A stretch of 64,000 bases of DNA. Origin: Ptychodera flava (taxonomy: Eukaryota > Hemichordata > Enteropneusta > Ptychoderidae). The notes under the pieces were generated by a model, which was not told the origin of the DNA, searched no databases, and was given only the letters and a program-made list of their open reading frames with translations. Below, piece after piece: positions 10,378-22,286 of this stretch. The position numbers and the translations under genes were made by a program. Position 1 is the first letter of the stretch, and each line of letters opens with the position of its first letter. The stretch covers positions 34,754,388 to 34,818,387 of the forward strand of contig NC_091928.1 of NCBI RefSeq assembly GCF_041260155.1, in the 5' to 3' direction.

Positions 10378-12996
10378 ATGTTTAATCCAAGCCGTAACTG
10401 TAACGGGGCATGAAAGGATTATGTAAACTTAAAACTTGTATTGATGGTTCATATACAACATTATTTATCCTTTCAATTTTCAAATCTCACGATGGTCTAC
10501 ATACCAAATATTAAAAGGTTCAAGTATTCAAGTTTAATTGATGGCAAGGACTCATCCGTAAACCAGATACTATTTGTAAGTTTTGTTGTAGACAAAACCT
10601 GCAATAATGTGAGCAGGAATGCAACTTCTTCACATGGAATATTCTTCACCTGTTTGATTTGAAGTGGAGTGACTTTGGCGTGTATGCATATAATCCATTT
10701 AATAGTCTTTCGACAAGTCGACTGCTGTTCACATGTCTTGTTTGAAAGCTATATCAAAAAAGTAGGTGAACAAAATTGAGAATTTATTGAAATAACATGT
10801 CCTGTTTATTCGAGTCTTTCATTGAATGTACTATGCTGTATGAGCGTGTGTAGAAAATTGGCTGTGTTCTATAGATATCTCGGAATAAATTATAAATAAA
10901 TTGTATACATTCACCTCTTTGATCCTGAGATATAATATATTTAATAACACAAATTAACCAGAAGCTATCTTGACTCCTAAAATGGGTGTAAATATGGTGT
11001 CAAAACATTCCTTACAGACAACCGCATAAATATTTTGTATTCGTGCGAGGAAAAAGAGGTATAATGTGTGAACAAGAATGCCGTTCCGTTGTTTTAAGGT
11101 GAAAAGGAAGCAGAGAAAACGATTGATACTTTTGACTGATATTTTCAACATTTTGATTGAACAAGATGAGATATAGTCAGGTACCACAAATTTGCATACA
11201 TTCATATATGGAATACACGGTAGTGACATTGTGTAAATATTTTAAAAATCAAGCCCCAAATCATTAAAGTCTAGCTGTCAAGGGTTTATTGCGATGATAT
11301 ATGTTTTCAATTCGAATATGCGAATGTAATTCTGTCTATCGGCCTAGCATACGATTGCAGCGTATACAGCCAAAAATTCATATACCAAAGGACACATATG
11401 AAGTAAAGTGTAGGCTGGTCGTTCCCATAGAATAAAATCAGAGGTTAAATGGTTATCGTGTACAATAAGAAATTATGACACTTTTGCAGGTGTTGTTTGC
11501 TGACATACTTCAGTGTGTCGACTGTCAACTTCAAGCAGTATGTATCGAGCTTATCAATCTGGTTCAGTCAATACTGCACCAGGCTATTTGCCTAACCCTA
11601 GTGTGACCTAATGTCTTTGTTTGCTTTAGAATGTTTAATGTCGTATTAAATCCCTCTGTTGTCAACCATTTACTATGATTATAACTTTTGTATAATTTTA
11701 AAATTACAAACCCTCTTCAAATAAACTGTTGTTTTATTTACCTCTTATTTTTAATTATCTTTATTTGTGGTAGGATGGAAAATTGTACCTATTAAGTTAT
11801 TTTATACTGAGCAAGAAAATAATTTACGATACGATGTCACAACGATGTGAGATAACTTATCAATGAAAAAACACGAGCACGTGCAGCATCAGCTGAATGG
11901 TTATTTTTGTTAGGAACGAAACAGATCTCATCAAGCCAGAGCAAATAACCTATTGGAGATGTTTCTGAGCATAATTTTATACTGATGTATTTAAAACTCG
12001 TATCCGTAATTTTTCTATAAAAACATTGATGAAGGATTGGGATGTATTGTGTAAGTGTTTTGTTTCCGCACATCTTCATGCATGTCAGTTTTTGAAGTGA
12101 CCGACGAGACGTTTGGTCACAAGAGCAATTACGTCGAACGATGTCATATCAGAACGCCGCATATAGACTGAGATAAGAGGAAAATTAACAAAAATAATTT
12201 AACTGAAATCTCATAACTTTATTATTAATATACACCAAAGAATGACTCTCGTGTATTACAATTTATTATCGAAGCAACTGTTTGTATCATCCTTTATCAA
12301 TGGATATAATCTGACGATGTTAATATTCTACAAATGAGATATCGACAAGTCATGGCTGGCTATGATTGATCTATTCAAATCGAGATGTCTAATCTTTAAA
12401 GACCGATAATATACTTCTTCAAATAAAAGACAGCTTACATCTTGAGAAATAAAAAATACATTTCAATGGTATAGCATACGTCAAGCAATTATCTACATAT
12501 ATCTCATCCCTTAAGGTAGAACGCACCTCGGATTCACAAATTTCGACGCTCAAACTTTTACAATTCTTTTCTGATATACCACTTGTGGGGGTTCATTTTA
12601 CAGCTCTTGGTACAAGTAAAACTTTCCACTGGCTTAGTTTTTCGAAATTTCAAAATTTTGTCCTTCTCCATAGAGTTCACACAGGGATGGCGGCCATTTT
12701 TCAATGTCAATTATCGGTAAATCTTTTTGTATTTGTTTCTCTAGTACCAAAATTTGCACGCTAACCCTGATTTTTATTTTTAATTTGAAGAGAATGGTTG
12801 AATGATTTCTTGACGAAAGTGAGAGCAAAAGTTCAAGTCTTTCACTTTCGAGGCGGAACTACCTTAAAGAGTGTAACACACTACAATTTGTCATGACTAT
12901 CCTTTGACAAAAGGTGTGATGTGACGTCCATTTTAATAAAAAAAATGCTAGTCCTTGAACTGCATAGAAAGATGTAGACGAGTCAGATTATCAACT
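10378..12996. other. Spacer downstream of C2, copy of 114-2340
   Basis: No gene is supported. It is colinear with the spacer after C1, including the MITE at 12511-12867. The homologous region is interrupted at 12997 by a LINE and resumes at 15444. Confidence 0.6.
12511..12867 (+). mobile_element. Complete 357-bp MITE copy with TTAA ends
   Basis: The left end is TTAAGGTAGAACGCACCTCG and the right end is TTTCGAGGCGGAACTACCTTAA shortened at the tip. Reverse-complementing one gives the other with few mismatches over ~20 bp. TTAA occurs at both tips. The interior contains GGATGGCGGCCATTTT, a motif found in most family members. It occupies the same spot as the copy at 1905-2227. Confidence 0.75.
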
Positions 12997-13006
12997 GTTG
13001 TTTTCG

Positions 13007-15443
13007 GACTTTTGATCCCGTTTGCTACGGCAACACGAGTTCTGGGCTCTCCGTTTTTTGTCATTTTCTGCACGTTTGCGTTGAAAATTTGGCTGCTCGA
13101 TTCGTCTCTTGAAAGTTTGTTCGAACGCCTCATCCCGCTGATTTTGTTTGTACACATCGGCGGAGACTTTTCACGATAGTTTTTAAGTGCCCACTCTTGA
13201 AAATGGCCGATAATGACGTGCGCACTGAATGGACTTCGGTTGGCCATCATCGTTAGCCTGAACGTCGTGAGTTCACGTTTTTCATCTTCGAACGCTCTTT
13301 TATTGAATTTTGGGAATCAAGAAAGTATCTTTTGACCTTTGAAGAATTATATAATTGCTTGATTCAAGAAATTCATTGCGACAATTTGATTTCTGTAAAC
13401 AGTGCAAAAAGTTCGTGCCTTGTGGCGCATTCATGTCAGAGACAGGCAATCCTGGTATCTATCACCCTGCGAGGAAGATCTGCCGACATTTTTGAACACA
13501 ACCCTTTTTCATTTGCAACCAGAATGCGTGCTTTTGGAGCAACCCGAATTCGAGTGAAGAATCTGTTGACGATATTGCCCTTCGCGACGAACTCGCAGAA
13601 CAAGGCTGTAACATTATGTCTGGCATTTCTCGATAAAGAATCAGATACAATGGCAAGTTAACAAACTGTGACCGAGTGGTTTTTGCAAGAGTTGCAAGCC
13701 GGTGAGTCTCTTCCTCGAACTGGAATGAGCGTCTGTTGTTTTCAAATTCGCGTCTTCCATCCTGGGCAGAACGTCTCCGCCAGGAGACCTGCCTACCCAG
13801 AAGATCCACGCTCTCCCTATTCAACACCGCATCAACAACCTTCGATGGTCAAGCGTAAATCTAATCATTGACAAGAAACCAGCGATGTCGATAATATTAC
13901 CTCTCATGATTCTGCTCTGCGACACAGCAAAAGCTCAGATTCATCGTCATCTCAATCTTATCGTCGACGTAGCAATAGACAACAGAGACAATCTCAGGAA
14001 TTTCACAACACAGAAGTAAGTCCTACTACTGAAAGTTTACAGGTTATCGATGACGCACGCCATTGCTCCGAATGAAAATGATTTAGCAGATACTTCAAAT
14101 GCAGATTTTATGGATGGCAAGGGCTCTTTATCAGATTCTTCCTGCAGTTCAGAAACTGCATGTCCAACTTCAGCAACTTCAATCTCTCCACCAGAAGTTA
14201 ACGAATTTAACAATGAGAGTGACTCTAGTTTTTCACGTCAAGGACGGCAGTCTAACACTGGTTTGTCAGGTAATAAGATTCCACACAAAATTTCAAGTTT
14301 CTTTAAATCAAGTCAGAGATCTAAAGTAAAGGTTAAACAAAAAGAAGCAAACATCGCACTAAGGAAGGAACGTATCTGGACTCGTTCGAAAACAAAGAAG
14401 TAAAATATGAATTTTGAGAATAAATAGATGAAGCTAAAGCTGTCTATTGCTGTGATTAACACAGCGAGGTATTTAATCTGTCATTATGGATTTCTTGAAT
14501 ATAATCTCCATTAATGTCAACGAATTTCTTTCATTGGATCAAACGTCAAAAAGTAGACTTATGTCTACTACAAGAAACACACATTACATCAGCACAAAAT
14601 TCTGCGGAACAAAGAAAAAGAAAGCGCAATCAGCTTGAAAATGATCCGAAGATTCTCGAGAATAAGTTAGATGAAATTCTTGATTCTAAATTTCTTGATC
14701 TATATAACATACTGAAACAAGAAATCCAACTACAATATAATGAACAGCTTGCGTTCTCAATGGCATTAAATATGGATTCATCAAACTATTGGGCTTACGA
14801 ACGAGAGGAAGTTTGCAGAGTTTAATTATAAAATTATGTACAATATTCTTCCGAATGGCCTAAATCTTTTACTGTAGAAAATTGAAACCGGTGGGAAATG
14901 TAAAATTTGCAATGCGACTGATTCATACGAACACATGTTTCTTGATTGCAAAAGGCTTGCTCTATTCTGGCAGCAGGTTAATTGTTTGCTGTTAAAACTT
15001 GATATTTAAATATCTGTAGATTTCTACATCATTGTATTAGGTTATAAACCTGCTCATGAATCTTTGTTGATTAGAGTTGTCAACTTAGTCATCACGCTTG
15101 CAAAGTATTGTATCTTTTCTTCATGAATCGTGGGGGCATTTTAGAAAAGACAACGAGTGCCAAAAATCGGTGCTATCGTACGATTTGTTTCAAAACTACT
15201 TGCATTTTAGTTCAGAAATTTAATAACTATCGAAAGATTTTTTGTCTTTTGGAAAAGAATACTTGTGAAATTTCAGATAAGATTGTACAGGAAAATAGAT
15301 ACAACATTATCAATGACTGTAAATATGAGTCCATTTTTTCTTCTTGAACAATTAATAATATATTACGGAGAAATAAAGTCTGTGTAGTATATACCAACGA
15401 AAATTAATTAAAACTATCACACTATCTCTCTTAATAAAATGGG
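13007..15443 (+). mobile_element. Internally deleted Tx1/L1-like LINE in the C2-B2 spacer
   Basis: The element is flanked by a 10-bp direct repeat GTTGTTTTCG (12997-13006 and 15444-15453) that is single in unit 1, so the insertion boundaries are clear. In order it has remains of an ORF1-like region (~13332-13860 and 14050-14403, Ser-rich then basic, ending KTKK), the start of an ORF2 apurinic endonuclease (~14486-14620, with ISINVNEF and LLQETHIT in neighbouring frames), then a jump to the ORF2 C-terminus (~14800-15345, with YNILPNGLN and a CKIC..DSYEHMFLDCKR zinc-knuckle-like motif). Reverse transcriptase is missing, so it cannot move on its own. Clade assignment rests on the 'FHWIKRQKVDLCLLQETH' style and is tentative. 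Confidence 0.75.
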
Positions 15444-15607
15444 GTTGTTTTCGAATGAAAAATAAAAGCTGTTGGTAATGGATGTGTCAATCAAACAGAA
15501 ACAGGTAAACTAATTTGCATCTACGTCATCGAATATGAATTGCTATCAGACTGACTTAGGGACAAAGTACACACTATCAAATTACAGATGAACACGTTAA
15601 ATTCACA

Positions 15608-17425
15608 ATGGCGACTGCTGAGCATAAGGTGGGACTTTTGACACAGATCAACGAAAATTTCCTAGTTTGTGCAGTTTGCTCGGAAAGATACGATAATGCT
15701 AAGAGTCTACCGTGTCTGCACAGCTTCTGTGAGTCGTGTCTGAGCAGTCTGGTGAAGAAAATTGGCAGCCTGATTTGCCCGCTGTGTCGGTGTGCCTGCG
15801 AGGTTCCCTCGGAGGGTGTTTCCGGGCTACCGAACAACTTTTATGTGAATGAATTGGTTGAGATCTTCAAACTACGAGAGGAAGGGGGTCAGCAAGTGAC
15901 GAAATGTGGCGGTTGTGAAAAGGTTGGCGTTGAAGTGAGATGCAATGAGTGTGATATATTTCTGTGCTCCGCCTGTGTACGTCCTCATCGAAGGCTTTCT
16001 GCAACCAGGTCTCATAATCTCACACCATTCGTCGAATACCACGCATCAAAGTCCAACAATTCTTCACCCACGGTGCCCCCAGGGCACGAAAACTGCCCCA
16101 AGCACAACAATCAGCCATTGAGTTACTACTGCGACAAGTGTGATGAGGCCATATGCCTCGAGTGCACCGTGGTCGACCACAGAGCAACCGAACACAAGTT
16201 CCGATACCTTAAAGACGCGGCCGCGACCTTCATTAAAGATTTGGAGCGGCTAGTCGGGAGGATCGAATTGAAGGTAAATGAAGCAAGAGAGAGCTTGGAG
16301 CGTATTAACGGGAGCGTAGAGGCCCTCAATGTTAGGTATGATCAAGAAAAGAGAATCCTTAACACCCATATTGGAGAAATAGTAAAACAATTGAAAGACA
16401 TAGGAACACTATTTGAAGGTCACATTACATCAGCATATGAATCACGTAAGAAAGACTTAGATAAAAGCGTTAAAGAACTTGAATTCGTAAAATCAAACTT
16501 GGAGGGCGTACGTGACTACATCACAAAATTATCGAACTCCAGTGGCGTTACACAGTTAATGAGTGCTAAGAAAGCGATAACACTGCAGAGTGAGGCACTT
16601 TTGCGGACAGAAACGATTGTAAATCCCAAAGACGTCGATTTTGTGGAGTTTGTAGCATCTGGAGACTTTGCTAACCTAGATAGCTCCAAAGTAGGACGCC
16701 TCTTCGGAACGGTTGATGGACAGAACGCCTTTGAAGTCGCAAATCCTGCGGGGAGAAGATTTTTCAAGCGCGGGTCATTACCAGTCGATTACCATGCACG
16801 TGTTCGCGGACATTTAAATGTAGAGAAAGTGAACGATGTGGACACTAGACGAAAGAGTCTGGCTAAAAGTCTGCAGAACGTATACCTGCGAAATGAAACC
16901 GAAGACATTTCGGCCGTGGTTAGTGATCTCACTCCTAGACGCAGAAACTCTTTCCAATTTCATGGTTGCCATGGTTCCAATGTAACATTGTCACCCGACC
17001 GCCAATCTGCACAGAGCAAAAACACTGGTAATAACATTGTTTTCAGTCACAGATCGGTCGGAGAAGGCGAGAAAATAGCGTTTAAATTCAAAGATAATAA
17101 GTCACTGTTCAGACGCTCGCGTGCGCAGATATTCTTCGGCTTCACAACAACTAATCCGGACTCAATCATTGCGTCAGAACTACCCGTGTGTGCCGTCCCC
17201 GAGTTACAGACCAAAGCTGGCTACTGGCTGGCGTGTTTGCCAAACGATCGCCGCAAAGTTGAGAATACTGTGGTGTTCTGGGTGAAGCGTACAGGAGAGA
17301 TGAAGTATTCCATCAATGGTGTCGAAAAAGAAGTCTCCTGTGATGACGTCATCGTTGATTCCAAGGAACCAGTATGGGCCATCGTTGATTTCTACTCACG
17401 GATTGAATGTATCAAGTTGTTATGA
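15608..17425 (+). CDS. TRIM-like E3 ubiquitin ligase with C-terminal NHR (B2), intact
   Basis: Single open frame of 605 aa. The start is chosen because the ATG context (TTCACAATGGCGA) is shared with B1 and the RING begins 20 residues later. Domains: RING 21-60 (C3HC4, all eight ligands present), PNNFYVNELVEIFKL linker, B-box 1 ~98-136 (CGGC..CNEC..CSAC), B-box 2 ~163-197 (CPKHNN..CDKCDEAICLECTVVDH), coiled coil ~200-330, a basic variable linker ~375-445, and NHR ~450-605 (FHGCHGSNV, FFGFTTTNPDS, GYWLAC, PVWAIVDFY). RING/B-box proteins are usually E3 ubiquitin ligases that dimerise through the coiled coil; NHR domains in Neuralized bind substrates such as Notch ligands. A role in target recognition by the NHR is inferred. 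The gene has no introns and lies between C2 and A2 in the same orientation. Confidence 0.93.
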   Translation: MATAEHKVGLLTQINENFLVCAVCSERYDNAKSLPCLHSFCESCLSSLVKKIGSLICPLCRCACEVPSEGVSGLPNNFYVNELVEIFKLREEGGQQVTKCGGCEKVGVEVRCNECDIFLCSACVRPHRRLSATRSHNLTPFVEYHASKSNNSSPTVPPGHENCPKHNNQPLSYYCDKCDEAICLECTVVDHRATEHKFRYLKDAAATFIKDLERLVGRIELKVNEARESLERINGSVEALNVRYDQEKRILNTHIGEIVKQLKDIGTLFEGHITSAYESRKKDLDKSVKELEFVKSNLEGVRDYITKLSNSSGVTQLMSAKKAITLQSEALLRTETIVNPKDVDFVEFVASGDFANLDSSKVGRLFGTVDGQNAFEVANPAGRRFFKRGSLPVDYHARVRGHLNVEKVNDVDTRRKSLAKSLQNVYLRNETEDISAVVSDLTPRRRNSFQFHGCHGSNVTLSPDRQSAQSKNTGNNIVFSHRSVGEGEKIAFKFKDNKSLFRRSRAQIFFGFTTTNPDSIIASELPVCAVPELQTKAGYWLACLPNDRRKVENTVVFWVKRTGEMKYSINGVEKEVSCDDVIVDSKEPVWAIVDFYSRIECIKLL

Positions 17426-20015
17426 AGTGGCCCTAAATACTCTCTTAATAAAGATATAATTATTTTCACAATACTCTTGCTTATAAACAACAAAACTGAT
17501 GTTCCTGCGATTTCTTGGCAAAAAGTTTTGATATGGCGTACACCATTCAATATACATGAATATTTTCTTGATAATGGGTCGTTCTCATCAAATTAGAACA
17601 CCCTGACAATGTTCCTCGGAGATTTTGAATGTAATGAGTAATATATAATTGTTGCGCTTCATGCAGGATATGCGTAACACCCTGGCTATTTCCACATGTT
17701 CATAAATTGAAAGCCAAACCATTGTAAATAAATACTTGTGTCGTCGGGAGTCGGATCATCGGACGTTAAATGGAGAAACAAACACCAAGTATTTTGCCAA
17801 CACATGTATTTTCTTGATAATCAATACTGGATATAACATGGCCACTCCATGGGCACTACACATGTTGCACTGTGAAAATATTTAGTTATTTTGCATATTT
17901 CGCTTTCAAAATAACCGCTACTCAAAAATTAGCAGGCATGTTACCATGAATGTTTTCACTTCTTGCCGTCTTACGCTCATATTTTAGACTTAGACTTATG
18001 TAATGCAAGAGCTGTGATTGACTGAAGTTTTGAATCTTTTTGCCGGTGCTAAAGTGCCGTCTTCAAGAAGAGACAAGTAGAAAATTGTCTATATGTTTAT
18101 GGTAACATACTGGCTTATATTTGACTGTGTTGCTCAATGTTCCCAGTCCTTTGCAGTTTGTTCTTATTGTGTACAGTATCCCATGATTCTCCTTTTTTAA
18201 AGTAATGTAACGATATCGATACATCGATTTGGTAATAAATATACTGGACTGAGCATGTTTGAAGTAATTGGAACTTTGACACAAGTACATTAAATGTATA
18301 TATTGTATGCAAGTATAATATATGTATATACCTCTGCAGTGAACGAGAGCTATAGTACGACGAATGTCAAGTCAGCTTGCCTTCATCAAAGGCGATTCAT
18401 TAAAGGTCCTTGAGGGTGACCAGAGAGCTACACAAAACATGATCTGCTTGTTTGCCGGGATCACACTTTTGACTCCATATCAGACGCTTGTATTTACACA
18501 TGTCACTGCGACAGAGGTATGCGATAATGAAGGCATCGTATTAATTTGGTAGGCGTACAATTTTCGTTTTGTTGGATTCTACAAAAAGCGGGCGGAGGCA
18601 GCTTCATGGAAGAGCCTGTGACTGGTCAAGGAGCTTGACTGTTTTGTTTGATTCGGAATACGATTGTAGTGCTAAGTATGTTCTTTGTATCGCAGAATAA
18701 AGATCGCCTCTGCTGCAATATTGCGGATTTTGATGAGCGGTTCAGATCGCTCATGTCTTCCCTAGATGACTAGATATCGTAGATTGTGGTTTCAAATGCG
18801 ATCAAGAATTACTGAATTTATCTACGGCTAGCACCTAACTTCTGATGTTCGACTTTCCAGTATTTCGCACTCATAGCAACTATACACCAAAAAGTGTTCT
18901 CTGTATAACTAGTAGATGCAAATCACTGGCGCCATTCATGCAATTGCTACGGTGACGGTTGATGATTCTGTAAACTATCAAGTAACATAAAGAAGAGCAG
19001 TTAAGACAGTTTTAAAATGTGGTAATTCAACGGTGTCAGACAACTTCTCACGGTGTCTTGATTCAATGTCTTTTCTCGGATCTTCCTTCTATGTGACACA
19101 CTGCAAAGGTAACATTAGTTGTGATATATTTAGCTTTTCAAGAAAAGTAACTGTTATAGATACATGGTATCACAAAGATAAAGTACATTTCCAATATTCA
19201 TAGAGACGATTGGACCAGACAATTTGGTACATTTTACCCAGGATACAAATGCCGCATCCCTTGAAACTAATTGAATCCTATACATAATTAATAGTTCCCG
19301 AATACCACCTTTTGTTACTAAGGCAAATGAAATGGTATTTCTGTAACCCGACTTGGTGTATTTAAAACGCCCCGACCCCATTTTGTTTTCCGCACCTTTG
19401 AAAGCAAAGAATGATTTTGACAGATACTGATGTTAAACTGACTGGTCAAAAATAAAATAAAGCAACCGTTACCGGCGGCCCTACCCAATTTTCTGGAGGC
19501 ATGTCAATGGAAACACGTTTTTTATCGTAAGATACGACAGTTATCCTTACTTAAGTCCCTGTTACATTTCAACGGTTACTATTATGCAGCTGTCTACAAC
19601 ATCTGTTCATAGAACTAATGGCGCATGGCAGTATCCTCCTTGTGAAATTTAACAATATTCAGTTTATGTGCTATCTGCTCTGTACCTATTTGGCTGAAGT
19701 ATGAGTGTGATAACTTTTGGGATAATCATCCGTTGAATTTGAAATTGTGACGACGGGGTGTGCTGAGCAACTGTGTTAATGAAGTGAAAAACGTTATCCC
19801 ACACAGAGGGTCCAAATTTACATTAAACAAAACGAGAGGACGGTAAAATATACAAAATTAACCATTGTGATTGGCATCGTGAACGCGCACGTTTACTACC
19901 ACCAAGATTCCATCGATAAGACTCTTTACAAAATTAAACAAGATTCTAATTCTAAATAAACACTCTACTTTGCTCCGGTCGAGAACGAGGTCCCACGTCA
20001 GCACAACAAAAAGAA
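17426..20015. other. Spacer between B2 and A2, copy of 2945-5511
   Basis: No gene is supported. It is colinear with the B1-A1 spacer over most of its length, with scattered substitutions and small indels. Apart from the AATAAA above, no distinct regulatory site can be assigned. Confidence 0.6.
17447..17452 (+). promoter_or_regulatory. Polyadenylation signal AATAAA after B2
   Basis: AATAAA begins 22 bp after the B2 stop codon. The corresponding position is AGTAAA in the B1 pseudogene and is lost in B3, so only B2 keeps the canonical signal. Such a close signal implies a very short 3' UTR. Confidence 0.5.
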
Positions 20016-21788
20016 ATGGATGAAGCTCGCAAAGAATCAGCTTTTCTTGCGAAGATAGGCGAAAACTTTCTAGTTTGTGGCATCTGCTCGGAGAGGTACG
20101 TAAATGCTAAGAATTTGCCGTGTCTACACTTCTTCTGCGAGTCATGCCTTGGCCATCTAGTCGAGAAAACCGGGCGACTCGATTGTCCGATATGCCGTCG
20201 TACTTGCGCAGTTCCAGATGGAGGGGTGGAGAAGCTGCCAAACAACTTTTTCGTCAATCAGTTAGTGGAAGAATTCCAATTGCGGGAAGATAATATGGAA
20301 TCGACTTTATGCGGTGGGTGCGGGTTAGAGCATTGTACTGTAAGGTGTGTTCAGTGTGAAATTTTTTTGTGCTCGTCCTGTGAAATTCCACACAGAAGGT
20401 TGTCGGCAACCAAGTCCCATTGCTTATTAAAGTTGGATGAGTACATGGCTCCAAAGTCCAGTAGCCCCGGTGTTGTGTCACTGCCTATGAAGTGTTCAAA
20501 GCACAAAGTTCACCCGTTGATTTATTACTGTGATTCATGCGACGAGGCGATATGTTTCGAGTGTACGGTCATCGACCACAGAGCACCGAAGCACCATCAC
20601 CGGTACTTGAAAGACGCCGCCACAGAATATGTCGCCCAACTGAAAAAGCTGCTGGCCGAGATGGCCGAGAAAGAGGGCGAAGCGAAAGAGAGTTTAGACA
20701 ACGCTACGGAAAGGCAGGAGCATCTGGATAGAAAGTATGAATTCGAGGAGATAAAGTTGAATTGCCATGTCGACGGAATCGTTCAACAGGTACGAGAAAT
20801 CGGAACACGATTATCAGAGGAGCTAAAATCTGAGTATATGTCGAGGAAGGCAGATTTGCAGGGACACGTGAAGGAACTTCAGCGTACAGTTAACAACTTT
20901 ACGAGTACACGCGACTACATCAAGAATCTTGCGGACTTTGGTGACGCTGAGCAGCTGATGACCGCTAAGAAAGGAATAACGCTACGGTCGCTACAACTGA
21001 TGAAGACACTAACAAAAACGAAAGCAAATAAGCGAGATTTATTCGAATTCATACCGGCAAATGATCTGATTGACTTAGACGTCTCAAAAATCGGTGGAAT
21101 TGCAGGATTAGCCAACCAATCAGTTTTAGCTGAAGTGCCTAAGCAGATAGGTAACAGAACAAAGTCATTACCCGCTGTCTATCGGGTACATGCATTCCAT
21201 ATGAAGAGTCTTGGATCAGATAGCGAATCAGATGACAGACCTGACGACGACGACGATGATGATGATGATGATGATGATACCTCTCCATCAAAAGAGAAGG
21301 GGGCCATTGCCATCGAACCTCTAGAGTTTCACAGACTTCACGGAACCAATGTAACATTATCATTGGAGAGGACATCTGCTCACAGCAGTTGCCTTGGAAA
21401 CAATATTGTTTTCGGCAACAGACCGGTTGACTGTTGCGAGAAAGTGAAGGTAAAATTCAATCAAAAAATCTCGTTTCTGAGGCGATCCCACGCCGACATA
21501 ACATTCGGATTTACCTCAAACGATCCAAATGCTCTGTTTTTGTCCAAGCTGCCACCACGCGCGATCCCTATCCTCAACGAAAACGACGGCTATTGGCTGC
21601 AGTGTCTCCCGAGCGCCAATAGAAAGACGTGTAATATCCTAGTGTTCTGGGTGACGCAAGAGGGAGAGTTGAGGTATACCATCAACGACGTCGACAAAGG
21701 AGTCGCAATTAAGAACATACCAACTGTAGAACCATTGTGGGCTGTTATCGACTTTTACTCAGAAATCAAAAGTATCGAGTTAGTGTAG
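20016..21788 (+). CDS. TRIM-like E3 ubiquitin ligase with C-terminal NHR (A2), intact
   Basis: Single open frame of 590 aa; the start matches A1 and A3 and lies 20 residues before the RING. Zinc ligands: RING Cys21, 24, 36, His38, Cys41, 44, 57, 60; B-box 1 from Cys99 to His135; B-box 2 from Cys160 to His193. A coiled coil spans ~200-320 (heptad-like VREIGTRLSEELKSEY), followed by an acidic linker holding 12 consecutive Asp encoded by GAC/GAT repeats (~21245-21280), then an NHR at ~436-590 (FHRLHGTNV, FGFTSNDP, GYWLQC, PLWAVIDFY). The NHR pattern follows that of Drosophila Neuralized (FH..HG.N, FGFTSNDP, GYW, PLWA.ID.Y). Expected role: cytoplasmic E3 ligase with NHR-mediated target binding; substrate unknown. 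No intron. Confidence 0.93.
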   Translation: MDEARKESAFLAKIGENFLVCGICSERYVNAKNLPCLHFFCESCLGHLVEKTGRLDCPICRRTCAVPDGGVEKLPNNFFVNQLVEEFQLREDNMESTLCGGCGLEHCTVRCVQCEIFLCSSCEIPHRRLSATKSHCLLKLDEYMAPKSSSPGVVSLPMKCSKHKVHPLIYYCDSCDEAICFECTVIDHRAPKHHHRYLKDAATEYVAQLKKLLAEMAEKEGEAKESLDNATERQEHLDRKYEFEEIKLNCHVDGIVQQVREIGTRLSEELKSEYMSRKADLQGHVKELQRTVNNFTSTRDYIKNLADFGDAEQLMTAKKGITLRSLQLMKTLTKTKANKRDLFEFIPANDLIDLDVSKIGGIAGLANQSVLAEVPKQIGNRTKSLPAVYRVHAFHMKSLGSDSESDDRPDDDDDDDDDDDDTSPSKEKGAIAIEPLEFHRLHGTNVTLSLERTSAHSSCLGNNIVFGNRPVDCCEKVKVKFNQKISFLRRSHADITFGFTSNDPNALFLSKLPPRAIPILNENDGYWLQCLPSANRKTCNILVFWVTQEGELRYTINDVDKGVAIKNIPTVEPLWAVIDFYSEIKSIELV

Positions 21789-21938
21789 TGAACATCAATC
21801 TCAGAGACACAAAACATTTCTTTCAGCAGTGCACTAATCTGTTTGGCAACTGGGCATATCTATTTTGAAAAAAAAATGAGGTTAAAATTCTATTCGCATT
21901 TCAGGCGAAGCAATCTTTAAGCGGTTGAAATGAATAGC

Positions 21939-22286
21939 TTAGGTATTACTCGCCTCGAAATTAAAGACCTTAAACTTTTATTGAAGCATTTTGTGAGAAA
22001 ACTTTAAGCCATTTCATTTCTGAGTAAAAATATATAAAAATCAAGTATCACAATGCAAACTTTGGCACTAGAGAAAGAAATGATCCAGTATTTCACGCAG
22101 CTTAAAATTTAAGTCATCCTTGTATTAACTCTATTGAGAGTTCTTGCAATATTGGATTTTAAAACAAAAACCAGTAGGTGAGTATTGTTTTAGCTTCAAA
22201 GCCTTGAAAGTCCCCGTAAGTGGCAGACCAAAAACGCCTCGCAAAGTTTGAGAGTCAAACCTGACCCGGAGTGCATTCTACCCTAA
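21939..22286 (-). mobile_element. ~350-bp MITE copy downstream of A2
   Basis: Same family, orientation and position relative to the gene as 7453-7794. Ends are GGTATTACTCGCCTCGAAAT and GGAGTGCATTCTACCCTAA. Confidence 0.7.
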
